Shown one piece after another: positions 8,359-16,570 of a DNA stretch of 50,612 nt (position 1 is its first letter; each line of letters opens with the position of its first letter). The position numbers and the translations under genes were made by a program. Below the pieces are notes generated by a model. The model did not search any database and was not told the origin of the DNA. It was given only the letters and a program-made list of their open reading frames with translations. This stretch comes from JBHEMK01 sp046262635. GTDB lineage: Bacteria; Actinomycetota; Thermoleophilia; Gaiellales; Gaiellaceae. The stretch is taken from assembly GCA_046262635.1 (NCBI GenBank), contig JBHEMK010000005.1:1-50612 (forward strand), written 5' to 3'.

Positions 8359-8546
8359 CCCCGCGCACGCCGATCCGGGTGCGCGTCGAGGTGCGGGCGG
8401 CGCCGAAGCCGGGCCTCCTGCGCGCGGCGATCGAGCGGCGGCTCGCGGGCACCGCGTTCCCGGCCGGCCCTGAGGACGTGGTGGCACAGGCAGTGGCCCG
8501 CGCGGTGCGCGAGGCACCGGATCCGGAGGCCGGCGCGTGTCGCTGA
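8355..8546 (+). CDS. 63-aa eCIS-operon protein, unknown
   Basis: A 63-aa basic protein (MTPRTPIRVRVEVRAAPKPG, then a helical stretch with LLRAAIERRLAG and DVVAQAVARAVREAP). It starts at GTG in the stop of the ATPase gene (GTGA) and overlaps the next gene by 10 bases, which argues for a real coupled gene rather than a chance frame. Afp/PVC loci also hold a very small gene near the LysM gene, but I cannot claim homology. The predicted content is one beta-strand followed by one or two amphipathic helices. Function unknown. Confidence 0.6.
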   Translation: MTPRTPIRVRVEVRAAPKPGLLRAAIERRLAGTAFPAGPEDVVAQAVARAVREAPDPEAGACR

Positions 8547-9181
8547 TCAAAGGCTTCCTCGCGTCGTACTCGGACCCGGTGCTCGGGCTCGTGCCGACGG
8601 TCGTCATCTTTCAGTACAACCCCACGGAGATCACGCGCGTGTTCCAGGTCGCTGCAGCCGCGGCGGGGGAGGGCAGCGAGCCGACCGGCGCAGCACGCAA
8701 CGTCGTCCGGCCGGCGTCGGAGGACTACACGGTCAAGCTCGAGTTCGATGCGACCGACGGTCTGGAGCGCGGTGGTCCGATGACGACCGCATTCGGCATC
8801 TCGCCACGGCTCGCCGCGCTCGAGATGCTCGTGCAACCGGTCGGGACGTCGCTGCTCGGCGGTCTCGCGGGCACGCTGACCCGCGGGCTGCTCGGCGGCG
8901 GCGGCGCTGCAGTTCCAGCAGGCCGGCTCCCGCTGACGCTGTTCGTCTGGGGCCCAGGCCGCGTGACGCCTGTACGGCTCAAGTCGCTGACGATCCACGA
9001 GACCGAGTTCGACGAGCTGTTGAACCCGATCCAGGCGACCGCCGACCTCAGCTTCACCGTTCTGCGGGTCGACGACCTCTCGACCGACGATGTCCTCGCG
9101 CGTGCCGCTGCCAAGTACTACCAGGGCTCGCGCGAAGCCAAGGCCGTTCTGCAGGCGGCGCAGATCCCGGAGCTCTCCTGA
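8537..9181 (+). CDS. CIS tube-adaptor protein (Afp7 N-terminal domain)
   Basis: A 214-aa protein matching the CIS tube protein N-terminal domain found in Afp7/Pvc7. It has VVIFQYNPTEITR near the start, VKLEFDATDGLE, and the segment PVRLKSLTIHETEFDELLNPIQATADLSFTVL, which is almost diagnostic for this family. In PVC/Afp this protein links the first tube ring to the hub, and it normally carries a C-terminal LysM domain. Here the LysM part is a separate gene that begins at the stop codon of this one. A glycine-rich loop (about residues 110-130) is unusual but plausible as a linker. The GTG start lies inside the preceding 63-aa gene. Confidence 0.85.
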   Translation: MSLIKGFLASYSDPVLGLVPTVVIFQYNPTEITRVFQVAAAAAGEGSEPTGAARNVVRPASEDYTVKLEFDATDGLERGGPMTTAFGISPRLAALEMLVQPVGTSLLGGLAGTLTRGLLGGGGAAVPAGRLPLTLFVWGPGRVTPVRLKSLTIHETEFDELLNPIQATADLSFTVLRVDDLSTDDVLARAAAKYYQGSREAKAVLQAAQIPELS

Positions 9182-9456
9182 TGCCGCTCGACCCGACCTC
9201 GCGGTACGCCGGCCTGCCGGAGATCACGGTGCAGGCGGAGGACGGCTCGACACGAGTCATGGGCACGCCGCGCGTGGCGCCCGAGCCGCCGCTCCGCGGA
9301 GTGTACGAGGTGCGCGACGGCGACCGGCTCGATCTGCTCGGCCGCGCGGCAACCGGAGACACGACGCGCTGGTGGGTGCTCGCCGACGCGAACCCCTGGA
9401 CGGATGCGACCCGGCTCGAGGAGCCCGGCGAGACGATCGGCTTGCCTCGTGCCTGA
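9181..9456 (+). CDS. LysM-like tail protein (gpX/gp53-like)
   Basis: A 91-aa protein. The core VYEVRDGDRLDLLGRAATGDTTRWWVLADAN...PGETIGLP is a LysM-like fold of the kind in phage tail protein X and the C-terminus of Afp7. It is thought to sit at the junction of hub, tube and baseplate rather than to cut peptidoglycan. The N-terminal 45 residues carry SRYAGLPEITV, a short tail probably used to thread onto a neighbour. The ATG shares one base with the previous stop, and the gene overlaps the hub gene by 8 bases. Splitting Afp7 into this protein and the one before it is the notable feature. Confidence 0.8.
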   Translation: MPLDPTSRYAGLPEITVQAEDGSTRVMGTPRVAPEPPLRGVYEVRDGDRLDLLGRAATGDTTRWWVLADANPWTDATRLEEPGETIGLPRA

Positions 9457-10543
9457 CTCCCGCCTCCTCGTCGAGCTCGACGGCGACCGCCTCTCGGACG
9501 AGGACCTGCGCTCGCTCGTCGAGGTGCAGATCGAGGAGTCGCTCGATGTCGCCGACGCCGCAACGCTCGTCGGGACGCTCGACGCAGATCCGACGGGCGA
9601 GTGGGTCTCGGTGCTCGACCCGTTGTTGACGCCGTCGACGCCGGTCGTCGTCCAGGTCTCGCGCAGCGACACCGCCTACCGTTTCGAGGGCCGCTCCACC
9701 GAGGCGTCGTGGACGTTCGAGCCGGAGACTGCGTCGAGGCTCTCGGTGAGCGCGGTCGACCGAACGCTCGAGCTCGATCTCGAGGAGAAGGTGGTCGCCT
9801 GGCCGGGCAGCTCCGACAGCGCGATCGCCGAGACGATCTTCTCGTCATACGGCTTCTCGGCAGACGTCGAGTCGACGCCGGACGGCCCGGACCCTGACGT
9901 GCACGTGGTCCTGCAGCGCGGCAGCGACATCGGATTCCTGCGCGCGCTCGCAGCGAAGTGGGGATACATCGCGTTCCTCGAAGCGGCCGAGCCGCGCGTC
10001 ATTGGCCACTTCCACTCGATCGACCCGCTGGCCGAGCCTCAGGCCGAGCTCTCACTCGGCTTCGGTGCCGACGCGCAGCATGTGAGCGCGAGCGCGAACC
10101 TCGTCGAGGGCCATGAGGTAAAGGTCGCGCGCATCCCGGCGCTCTCCGACTCGGCGCAGACGGCGGACTCGGACGGAGAGGGCCAGGCGCAGGGCGCGCA
10201 CACCCTCGGCGGCCGGGCGACGATGCTGCTCACGCCGGACGACGTGAGCGGCGAGATCGATCCGACGTCGACCGCCCAGGCTCTTGCGCGCCGCTCTGCG
10301 TTCGCCGTGCAGCTCACGGTCGAAATCGACGCCGACCGGGTCGGGCTCCTGCTTCGCGCCCGCAAGCCGGTGCTCGTCGGCGGACTCGGGTCGACGCTCT
10401 CTGGCCGCTGGCTCGTCCAGCGCGTCCGCCACGTCGTCACCCTCGAAAGCCATCGCCAGCATGTGACGCTCGTCCGGAACGCGTTCGGCCTAAGCGGCGA
10501 CGAGCCGTTCGGCTCGAGCGGCGGGATCGCGGGACTCCTGTGA
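9449..10543 (+). CDS. Hub protein (gp27/VgrG N-terminal-like, Afp8 part 1)
   Basis: A 364-aa protein of the phage late-control D / gp27 class. Typical parts are LVELDGDRLSDEDLRSLVEVQIEESLD at the start, a two-barrel body with AIAETIFSSYGFSADVE and GSDIGFLRALAAKWGYIAFLE, and a C-terminal strand set ending LSGRWLVQRVRHVVT. It forms the trimeric hub that adapts the six-fold tube to the three-fold spike. In Afp8 the hub and OB-fold spike are one chain, but here the OB part is the next gene. I chose GTG 9449, which overlaps the LysM gene by 8 bases, over an earlier in-frame codon deeper in that gene. Confidence 0.88.
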   Translation: MPDSRLLVELDGDRLSDEDLRSLVEVQIEESLDVADAATLVGTLDADPTGEWVSVLDPLLTPSTPVVVQVSRSDTAYRFEGRSTEASWTFEPETASRLSVSAVDRTLELDLEEKVVAWPGSSDSAIAETIFSSYGFSADVESTPDGPDPDVHVVLQRGSDIGFLRALAAKWGYIAFLEAAEPRVIGHFHSIDPLAEPQAELSLGFGADAQHVSASANLVEGHEVKVARIPALSDSAQTADSDGEGQAQGAHTLGGRATMLLTPDDVSGEIDPTSTAQALARRSAFAVQLTVEIDADRVGLLLRARKPVLVGGLGSTLSGRWLVQRVRHVVTLESHRQHVTLVRNAFGLSGDEPFGSSGGIAGLL

Positions 10544-11028
10544 CGGAGCGGTTCATCGGCAAGTACCAGGCGATCGTCGTCGACAACGATGACCCGCGCG
10601 GTCTCGCGCGCATCAAGGTGCGGGCGCCCGAGGTGTTTGGCGACGAGACGACCGGCTGGGCGCTTCCTTGCAGCCCCTATGCGGGCCCGAACGCCGGCCT
10701 CGCGGCGGTGCCTCCCGTGGGGAGCCTCGTCTACGTCGAATGGCCGGCCGGCGATACGAGCCGCGTCCCGATCTGGTCGGGTGGCTCCTGGGCCGACGGC
10801 GAAGGCGTCCCGGACGCAGGCCCGGACGTCCTCGTGCTGGTCACACCCGCCGGCCACAAGGTCGAATTGCGGGACTCCGCCGGGAGCGAGTCGATCGAGG
10901 TCATGGCGGTCTCGGGTGCGCGGATGCTGCTCGACTCGAACGGGATCTCGATCGAGTTCGGGAGCCAGAAGATCGCGCTGACGAGCGCCTCGGTCTCCGT
11001 CAACGACGGCGCACTCGAGGTGGTGTGA
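10540..11028 (+). CDS. Spike base with gp5 OB-fold (Afp8 part 2 / VgrG-like)
   Basis: A 162-aa protein. GKYQAIVVDNDDPRGLARIKVRAPEVFG and the later PPVGSLVYVEWPAGDTSRVPIWSGG form the OB-fold signature of the gp5/VgrG family. The last 60 residues (VTPAGHKVELRDSAGSESIEV...GISIEFGSQKIALTSASVSVNDG) look like the triple-stranded beta-helix repeats of the spike shaft. It should sit as a trimer on the hub and carry the PAAR-like tip encoded next. The GTG start lies in the hub's stop (GTGA), and the stop shares one base with the next ATG. Confidence 0.9.
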   Translation: MTERFIGKYQAIVVDNDDPRGLARIKVRAPEVFGDETTGWALPCSPYAGPNAGLAAVPPVGSLVYVEWPAGDTSRVPIWSGGSWADGEGVPDAGPDVLVLVTPAGHKVELRDSAGSESIEVMAVSGARMLLDSNGISIEFGSQKIALTSASVSVNDGALEVV

Positions 11029-11357
11029 TGGCGTTCCTCCTCGACGCGGCGACCCAGATCGCGTGCCCGCACGGCGGCCAGGGAGTCGCGACGCCGTCGA
11101 GCGGGCGCGTGCTGCTCGGCGGCAGCGCCGCACTCGTCGTCTCGGACCCCGTGACGATCGCGGGCTGCTCGTTCAACGTGTCGGGCGCCCCGTCGCCGTG
11201 CCTCCAGGTGCAGTGGCTCGCGCCGGCGACCCGGGTCAAGGTCGGCGGAACGCCCGTCCTCCTCTCGAGCTCGCTCGCGCTCTGTGTGAACGCAGCGGGC
11301 GCGCCACAAGGCCCCGGCAGCCTGTCGGGCTTCCAGACGAAGGTGCAAGGACAGTGA
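11028..11357 (+). CDS. PAAR-like spike tip protein
   Basis: A 109-aa protein resembling the PAAR-like/DUF4280 type. It has CPHGGQGVATPSSGRVLLGG at the start, a VAGCSFN-like segment (IAGCSFNVSG), CLQVQWLAPATRVKVGGTPVLLSSS and CVNAAGAPQGP. In PAAR-like tips, conserved cysteines and histidines hold a metal at the point of the spike; here Cys and His are present in CPH and further Cys at GCSF, PCLQ and LCVN. It caps the OB-fold spike encoded immediately before, with a one-base stop/start overlap. Tips of this kind pierce the target membrane and may carry cargo. Confidence 0.85.
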   Translation: MAFLLDAATQIACPHGGQGVATPSSGRVLLGGSAALVVSDPVTIAGCSFNVSGAPSPCLQVQWLAPATRVKVGGTPVLLSSSLALCVNAAGAPQGPGSLSGFQTKVQGQ

Positions 11358-11716
11358 CCGAGGCGCGGCACCCGTACCGCCTCACTCCCGCGCGACGCCT
11401 CGAGCAGGCGGCCGCCGAGCGGCACATCGCAGACATGGTGCGCCTCGTTCTCCTCACCGGCGTCGGCGAGCGGCTGCACCGCCCCGACTTCGGTGCCGGG
11501 CTCGGACGGGTGCTCTTCGAACCACTCGGCACCGCACTCACGGCGATGATCGACGCGCGCGCGCGCGACTCGCTCGACCGCGCCCTCGGCGATCGAATCG
11601 AAGTGCTCGACGTGACGATCGCGATCGAAGGCGAGTCGGAGATCGACGCGTCGGTCACCTATCGACTGCGTCCGGCGGGACCGCCGCTGCGAACGACGGT
11701 GCGGACGAGTGTCTGA
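11354..11716 (+). CDS. gp25/GpW-like baseplate wedge protein (Afp9-like)
   Basis: A 120-aa protein with the GpW/gp25 signature: IADMVRLVLLTGVGERLHRPDFGAGLGRVLFEP, followed by a helix (ARDSLDRALGDRIEV) and two strands (TIAIEGESEIDASVTYRL). In phages and eCIS it forms part of the inner baseplate and nucleates the sheath through a beta-strand handshake. The GTG start overlaps the PAAR gene by 4 bases, and the end overlaps the first J-like gene by 8. Length and motif match the family well. Confidence 0.93.
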   Translation: MTEARHPYRLTPARRLEQAAAERHIADMVRLVLLTGVGERLHRPDFGAGLGRVLFEPLGTALTAMIDARARDSLDRALGDRIEVLDVTIAIEGESEIDASVTYRLRPAGPPLRTTVRTSV

Positions 11717-14075
11717 CGCCGCGGCCCTCCAGCCTTCGTGTCCGCCTCTGCACCGGCCGGAAGCGCTGTTCGCGACGGGTGCAACCGTGCAGGCTCTCCG
11801 TGCGTGCCAGGTGCGGGTCTCGGGCGCGAACCGCTTCCTCGACGTCTGGCTGTATCAGGAACCGCCGGCCGCGCTCGCGAGCCCTGTGGTCTGGAAGCTG
11901 ACCGCCGCCCACGGCGTCACGCCGGTCATGATCTCGGCCGCATCGATCCAGGCCACGCCAACCCCTCACGTCGAGCTGGTGCTCGCCGGCGCACCCGATC
12001 CGACGCTGTACCGCATCGAGATCGTCGACCCGCCGCCCGTCGCATTCGACCCGTTGCGCACCTTCCTGCCCGCGCGCCTGCGGCCGGAATGCGACGCGCT
12101 CGGCTCGTGCTTCGCCGTCCCGCCCGCACCCACGCCGCCGGAGCCCTCCCCGGTGCACGACTACCTCGCGCGTGACTGGCGCTCGCTGCGCCAGGCGCTG
12201 CTCGAGTTCCTGCTGCAGGAGCATCCGGACGCCGACACTTCGATCTCCGACCCGACGATCACCGTGCTCGAGCTCTTCGCGCATGTCGGCGATGTCCTCC
12301 ACTATCACCTCGACCGCGTCGCCACCGAGGCATATCTCGAGACCGCCCGCTCACGGACGTCGGTGCGGCGGCACACGCGCCTCGTCGACTACCGCCTCGG
12401 TGAGGCTGTCGCGGCGCACGTCGTCGTGCACGTCGAGGTCGCTCCCGGAACGGGACCGGTGAACCTCGCCGCGGGCGACCTCGCGCTCGACGCGCCCGGC
12501 TCGGAGCTCTCCTTCACCCTCGACGCGGCGCTCACCGCACGCGACGCAGTGGGCGAGATCCCGATCTACGACTGGGGAGAAGAAGCGTGCTGCCTGCCCC
12601 AGGGCGCGACGGAGTGCGTGCTCGTTCGGCCGAAGCCCGCCGATCCGCTCGGTGCGACATGGCTCGTTCCGGGCGACCTTCTGGTGTTCGAAGTCGTCGA
12701 CCCGGTCGGTCGCACCGCCCACCATGACTGGGCGACGCGCGCGCAGGACTGGCCGGTCGTGACCCCGGCGAACGCCTTCCGGAACCCCCGGGCGAGTCGC
12801 ACGGCGCAGGTCGTCACGCTGACCTCGGTCGAGCCGATCGTGGACGCATTGCTCGGCTCCGGGCTCCCGCTCTTCCGCGTCGTCTGGTCGCGGGAGGACG
12901 CTCTCGCGACCTCGTACGCCGTCGGCATCGATGCCTCGGAGGGCTCGGACGAGGTGACCGTTGGACGCGCGAACCTCGTCGCCGCGCACCACGGACGGCT
13001 CGTCGACCCCGGCGGCCTCGAGCTCAGACCCGACGGCGGATATGCGCTCACGTCCGTGGGCGACCCATCGCGAGGCGGCCCCGGCGTCGCGCTCGACGAG
13101 ACCGGCAGGCCGCACCGCCTCGACGTCACCGTGACGCTTCCCTCGGGGCTCGCCGCGGGCGCGGAGTGGGTCGACACGCTGCTCGATCCGGAGATCTCGG
13201 ACTCCGATTTCCCGTTCGTCCTCGAGGTCGAAGAACGCGAGGCGCCGGCGCTGCGGTTCCACACGGGCGCCGTCGGCCTCGAGCCGCCGGCGGGCAGCAC
13301 GATCACGGCCGGGTACGAGGTCGGCGGCGGCGCGATCGGCAACATCCCGGCGAACGCGCTGCACCTCGTCCAGCTCGGCGCGGGCGGGACGATTCCGGCA
13401 CGCAATCCTGCGGCGGCCGCCGGCGGCCTCGACGGTGTAACGCTCGCGGAGGCGCGGCGCGATGCTCCAGAGGCATTCGCTGCCGAGTTGCGGCGAGCGG
13501 TGATCCCGGCCGACTACGCCGCTGCTGCCGCGGCCGACCCTGCAGTCCAGCGCGCAGTCGCACGACGCCATTGGTCGGGATCGTGGCCGCTGACGACCAC
13601 CGTCGTCGACCTCGACGTGGACGCCGACGACGTCGCGCAGCAGGCGCTTGCCCGACTCGAAGCGACACTCGACGGCCTGCGCATGGTCGGCGGCGAATCT
13701 GCGGTTGTCCCGGGCTCGCCGGTCGGCCTCGTGATCTCGCTCGAGGTGTGCGCGCTGCCGGGATTCGACACGATGAGGCTGCGCGTCGCGATCCTGCAGG
13801 TGCTGCGCCCCGGCAGCGACGCGTCCCCCGGGCTCTTTCACCACTCGCGAATGCTCCTCGGGGCGGCGGTGTACCTCTCGTCCGTGCTCGCGGCCGTCGC
13901 CGAGCTGCCGGGAGTCGACGCGGTCGACGCGACGCAGGCGCGGCGTCTCTCCGAGCCCGCGGGCACGGTGCACGACGTGATCGTCGTGGCCGACGACGAG
14001 GTCGCCGTGCTCGACGACGACGCGGCGCGACCCGAGCGCGGCCGGCTCGACATCGTCGTGAAGGGCCGCGGATGA
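11709..14075 (+). CDS. Baseplate J-like wedge protein 1 (Afp11-like)
   Basis: A 788-aa putative baseplate assembly protein. The diagnostic region DYLARDWRSLRQALLEFLLQEHPDADTSISDPTITVLELFAHVGDVLHYHLDRVATEAYLETA (about residues 145-215) is typical of the long gp6/J-like wedge proteins of eCIS. A helical/beta J-type C-terminal domain follows (about 560-788). The first 130 residues are a beta-rich add-on. Together with the next gene it should make the heterodimeric wedges that close the baseplate ring. The GTG start overlaps the gp25 gene by 8 bases. The cysteine-rich stretch EEACCLPQGATEC near residue 295 is odd for this family. Confidence 0.85.
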   Translation: MSDAAALQPSCPPLHRPEALFATGATVQALRACQVRVSGANRFLDVWLYQEPPAALASPVVWKLTAAHGVTPVMISAASIQATPTPHVELVLAGAPDPTLYRIEIVDPPPVAFDPLRTFLPARLRPECDALGSCFAVPPAPTPPEPSPVHDYLARDWRSLRQALLEFLLQEHPDADTSISDPTITVLELFAHVGDVLHYHLDRVATEAYLETARSRTSVRRHTRLVDYRLGEAVAAHVVVHVEVAPGTGPVNLAAGDLALDAPGSELSFTLDAALTARDAVGEIPIYDWGEEACCLPQGATECVLVRPKPADPLGATWLVPGDLLVFEVVDPVGRTAHHDWATRAQDWPVVTPANAFRNPRASRTAQVVTLTSVEPIVDALLGSGLPLFRVVWSREDALATSYAVGIDASEGSDEVTVGRANLVAAHHGRLVDPGGLELRPDGGYALTSVGDPSRGGPGVALDETGRPHRLDVTVTLPSGLAAGAEWVDTLLDPEISDSDFPFVLEVEEREAPALRFHTGAVGLEPPAGSTITAGYEVGGGAIGNIPANALHLVQLGAGGTIPARNPAAAAGGLDGVTLAEARRDAPEAFAAELRRAVIPADYAAAAAADPAVQRAVARRHWSGSWPLTTTVVDLDVDADDVAQQALARLEATLDGLRMVGGESAVVPGSPVGLVISLEVCALPGFDTMRLRVAILQVLRPGSDASPGLFHHSRMLLGAAVYLSSVLAAVAELPGVDAVDATQARRLSEPAGTVHDVIVVADDEVAVLDDDAARPERGRLDIVVKGRG

Positions 14076-16570
14076 GCTGCACGCCCGTGTGTCCGTGCGG
14101 CTGCGGGGCGCCGGTGCTCGTCCTCGTTCCGCCACCGCCGGGCGAGACGCACCTGCGTCGTCGCGTCGGCGAGTTCCACGGCTTCGTGCGCGAGCTCATC
14201 GCGACGGTCGAGCGGCAGACCGTCGACGGCGAGCGGCTCGGCTCGCTCTGGGACATCGAGGGAGACCCGGCCGGTCTTCGCCTGGCGCGCCTTTGGGGCT
14301 ACGTCGCCGAGGGCGTCGCCGCGTACACCGAGCTAACCGCCGGGGAGGGCTACCTACCGACCGCGCGCGACTGGACCGACCTGCGCCGAATCGCGGCGCT
14401 CGTCGGCTTCAAGCCGCGTCCGCCGATCGCCGCGCAGGGCTGGGTGATGGCCGAGCTGGACAAGGGCGCCGACCCGCTCGTCCCTGCGGCGACCCGGGTG
14501 CAGTCTCCTGCAGCCCCAGGCCGGACGCCGCAGACGTTCGAGGTGATCGCCGATACGCAGCTCCACGCGGAGTGGGCCGGGCTGACGGCGACCTGGGTCC
14601 CGCAGCCCGCCGTCCCCACCAACCGGACGCTGCGCTTCCTCGGTGACCCCGGGTTCCACGCCGCCGACCGCGTCCTCTTCGTGCTCGAGCAACAGGCCGG
14701 CCTGTCGATCGTCCAGAGCGGCTGGTTCGGCTTCTGGGGTTTCCTCGTCGAGCTCCGCGACTTCGTCTGGGATTTCAGCCTGGGTGCGGCGGCGCAACCG
14801 CTCGCACTCGCCGGAGTCAGCGGCACGTCGTCCGAGCTCGGCACCACCCTCGTGAGCTTCGACCGCGACCTGGACAAGCTGCTCCATTCGACGACCGACC
14901 CGTACGCTGCGTATCGAGTGCGTGCAACGGCAGCCGTCGCGCGGCAGCTCGAGAGCGTGCTGCGAATCCCCGCAACGGGGGCGCCGGAGCCGCTGCAGCT
15001 GCAGACGGTTTCGCCGATCGGCACGAACCACGACTCAATCGTCGTCGACAGGCCGTTGGAGGACCTCTCGACCCACCAGCTCGTCGCGATCGTCGACTGG
15101 GCCGCGAACGCGTGCGACGTGGTAGAGGTCGAAGCGCACTCGTTCGTCGATTGGGACGTCGCGCCGGGCACGCCGACGCGCGCTTCGCAGCTCACGTTCG
15201 CCCAGAAGGTGAACACGCTCGACGGCGCCGGCCCGTTCACTGTCTACGTGCTCGATCGCCGCGTCGTCGCACGGCACTACGTGTTCCCGGATGCGCAGCC
15301 CGTCGGCCCGGCTCGGCTCCGGCTCTATCCCCCGCCGTCGGCCGCACATGTGCCGGAACGGATCGCCGTCGGAACCGGGGAGGCGCCCAACATCGACTGG
15401 GACGTCGTCGCCTGCACCACGTCCGCCGAACAGGAGACGACCGACAGCGGAGCGCCGAGCGGTCTCATCGTCGACCTGCCGGAGAACGTGCCTACGAGCC
15501 TCGCCGTGCAGGCGCCGGCGAGCGCCAACCTCGTGCGGGTGCGTCACGGGAAGACGGTCTCGGTGGTGCTCGGGAGCGGCGATGCCACCCAGCCCGGGCA
15601 GCGCTTCACGACGCCCGACGCGCCGATCGCCTCGGATCTCGACGACAGAGGCAATCCGGTCCCCAGCATGCTGCTTCGCGTCGGGGGCGTTCGTTGGGAC
15701 GAGGTGCCGAGCCTGTACGGCGAGGGGAGCACCGAGGTATTCGCGACCCGGCTTGGCCCGGACGGCTCGGAGACGGCCGAGTTCGGCGACGGAGCGCAGG
15801 GGGCACGCCTGCCGACCGGGCGAGGCAACGCGAGCGCAACGTACCGGGTTGGCGGCGGGAAAGCAGGCGAGGTCGGGTCCGGCGCGATCGACACGATGCT
15901 CGGCAGCGTCCGGGGTGTGAAGAAGGTGCGCGGCGCCGGACCGACCGAGGGCGGCTCCGACCAGGACGCGGAGAGTCACCTGCGCCGCCTCGCCCCGACG
16001 CGGGCACGCGCATTCGGCCGCGCCGTTTCCGCCGAGGATCTCGTCGACCTCGCGCTCGGATATCCGGGTGTGTCGCACGCGGCCACCTGGAACGGCGGCG
16101 GGCCTCCCGGGTGCGCCTGCGGCGGCAGCGGCCTCCATCTCGCGTTCGTCCGCACCGGCACGGCCGGACCGAGGCCGCCGTTCCAAGCCGAGATTCATTC
16201 GCTGGCGGGGTACCTCGACGCGCGCCGCGACGTGACGGTTCCGCTGTGCGTGTGCGCCGGCACGGTGACGCGACCGCAGCTGACGGTGGTACTCGCCGTC
16301 GATCCCCGCCGCGATCCCACCGCGGTTTCCGCCGCGGTCACCGATGCACTCGCCGACCCCGACGGCGACCTCGGCCCCCACCAGCGGCTGCTCGGGCAGG
16401 CGCTCGATCGGTCGGATGTCTTCGCCGTCGTCCACGGCGTCATCGGGGTCGTCGGCGTGACGAGTCTCGATCTCCCGGGCGCGAGCGGCGAGCTCGACCG
16501 CCGCGGCGCTCTGACCTTCGAGCTGCTTGCGCCGACTGCAGACCCGATCGTCGCCGGAGCTTCGGCATGA
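14072..16570 (+). CDS. Baseplate J-like wedge protein 2 (Afp12-like)
   Basis: An 832-aa putative baseplate assembly protein. It shows GDPAGLRLARLWGYVAEGVAAYTELTAGEGYLPTARDWTDLRRIAALVGFKPRPP (about 70-125), the entry motif of this family. The C-terminal half has ETAEFGDGAQGARLPTGRGNASATYRVGGG followed by ESHLRRLAPTRARAFGRAVSAEDLVDLALGYPGV, the classic baseplate J signature. The N-terminus opens with an unusual cysteine cluster (C3, C7, C9, C11 in MSCTPVCPCGCG). The frame is open far upstream inside the previous gene, but ATG 14072 (ATGA overlap with its stop) fits the coupling seen throughout the operon. Confidence 0.87.
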   Translation: MSCTPVCPCGCGAPVLVLVPPPPGETHLRRRVGEFHGFVRELIATVERQTVDGERLGSLWDIEGDPAGLRLARLWGYVAEGVAAYTELTAGEGYLPTARDWTDLRRIAALVGFKPRPPIAAQGWVMAELDKGADPLVPAATRVQSPAAPGRTPQTFEVIADTQLHAEWAGLTATWVPQPAVPTNRTLRFLGDPGFHAADRVLFVLEQQAGLSIVQSGWFGFWGFLVELRDFVWDFSLGAAAQPLALAGVSGTSSELGTTLVSFDRDLDKLLHSTTDPYAAYRVRATAAVARQLESVLRIPATGAPEPLQLQTVSPIGTNHDSIVVDRPLEDLSTHQLVAIVDWAANACDVVEVEAHSFVDWDVAPGTPTRASQLTFAQKVNTLDGAGPFTVYVLDRRVVARHYVFPDAQPVGPARLRLYPPPSAAHVPERIAVGTGEAPNIDWDVVACTTSAEQETTDSGAPSGLIVDLPENVPTSLAVQAPASANLVRVRHGKTVSVVLGSGDATQPGQRFTTPDAPIASDLDDRGNPVPSMLLRVGGVRWDEVPSLYGEGSTEVFATRLGPDGSETAEFGDGAQGARLPTGRGNASATYRVGGGKAGEVGSGAIDTMLGSVRGVKKVRGAGPTEGGSDQDAESHLRRLAPTRARAFGRAVSAEDLVDLALGYPGVSHAATWNGGGPPGCACGGSGLHLAFVRTGTAGPRPPFQAEIHSLAGYLDARRDVTVPLCVCAGTVTRPQLTVVLAVDPRRDPTAVSAAVTDALADPDGDLGPHQRLLGQALDRSDVFAVVHGVIGVVGVTSLDLPGASGELDRRGALTFELLAPTADPIVAGASA

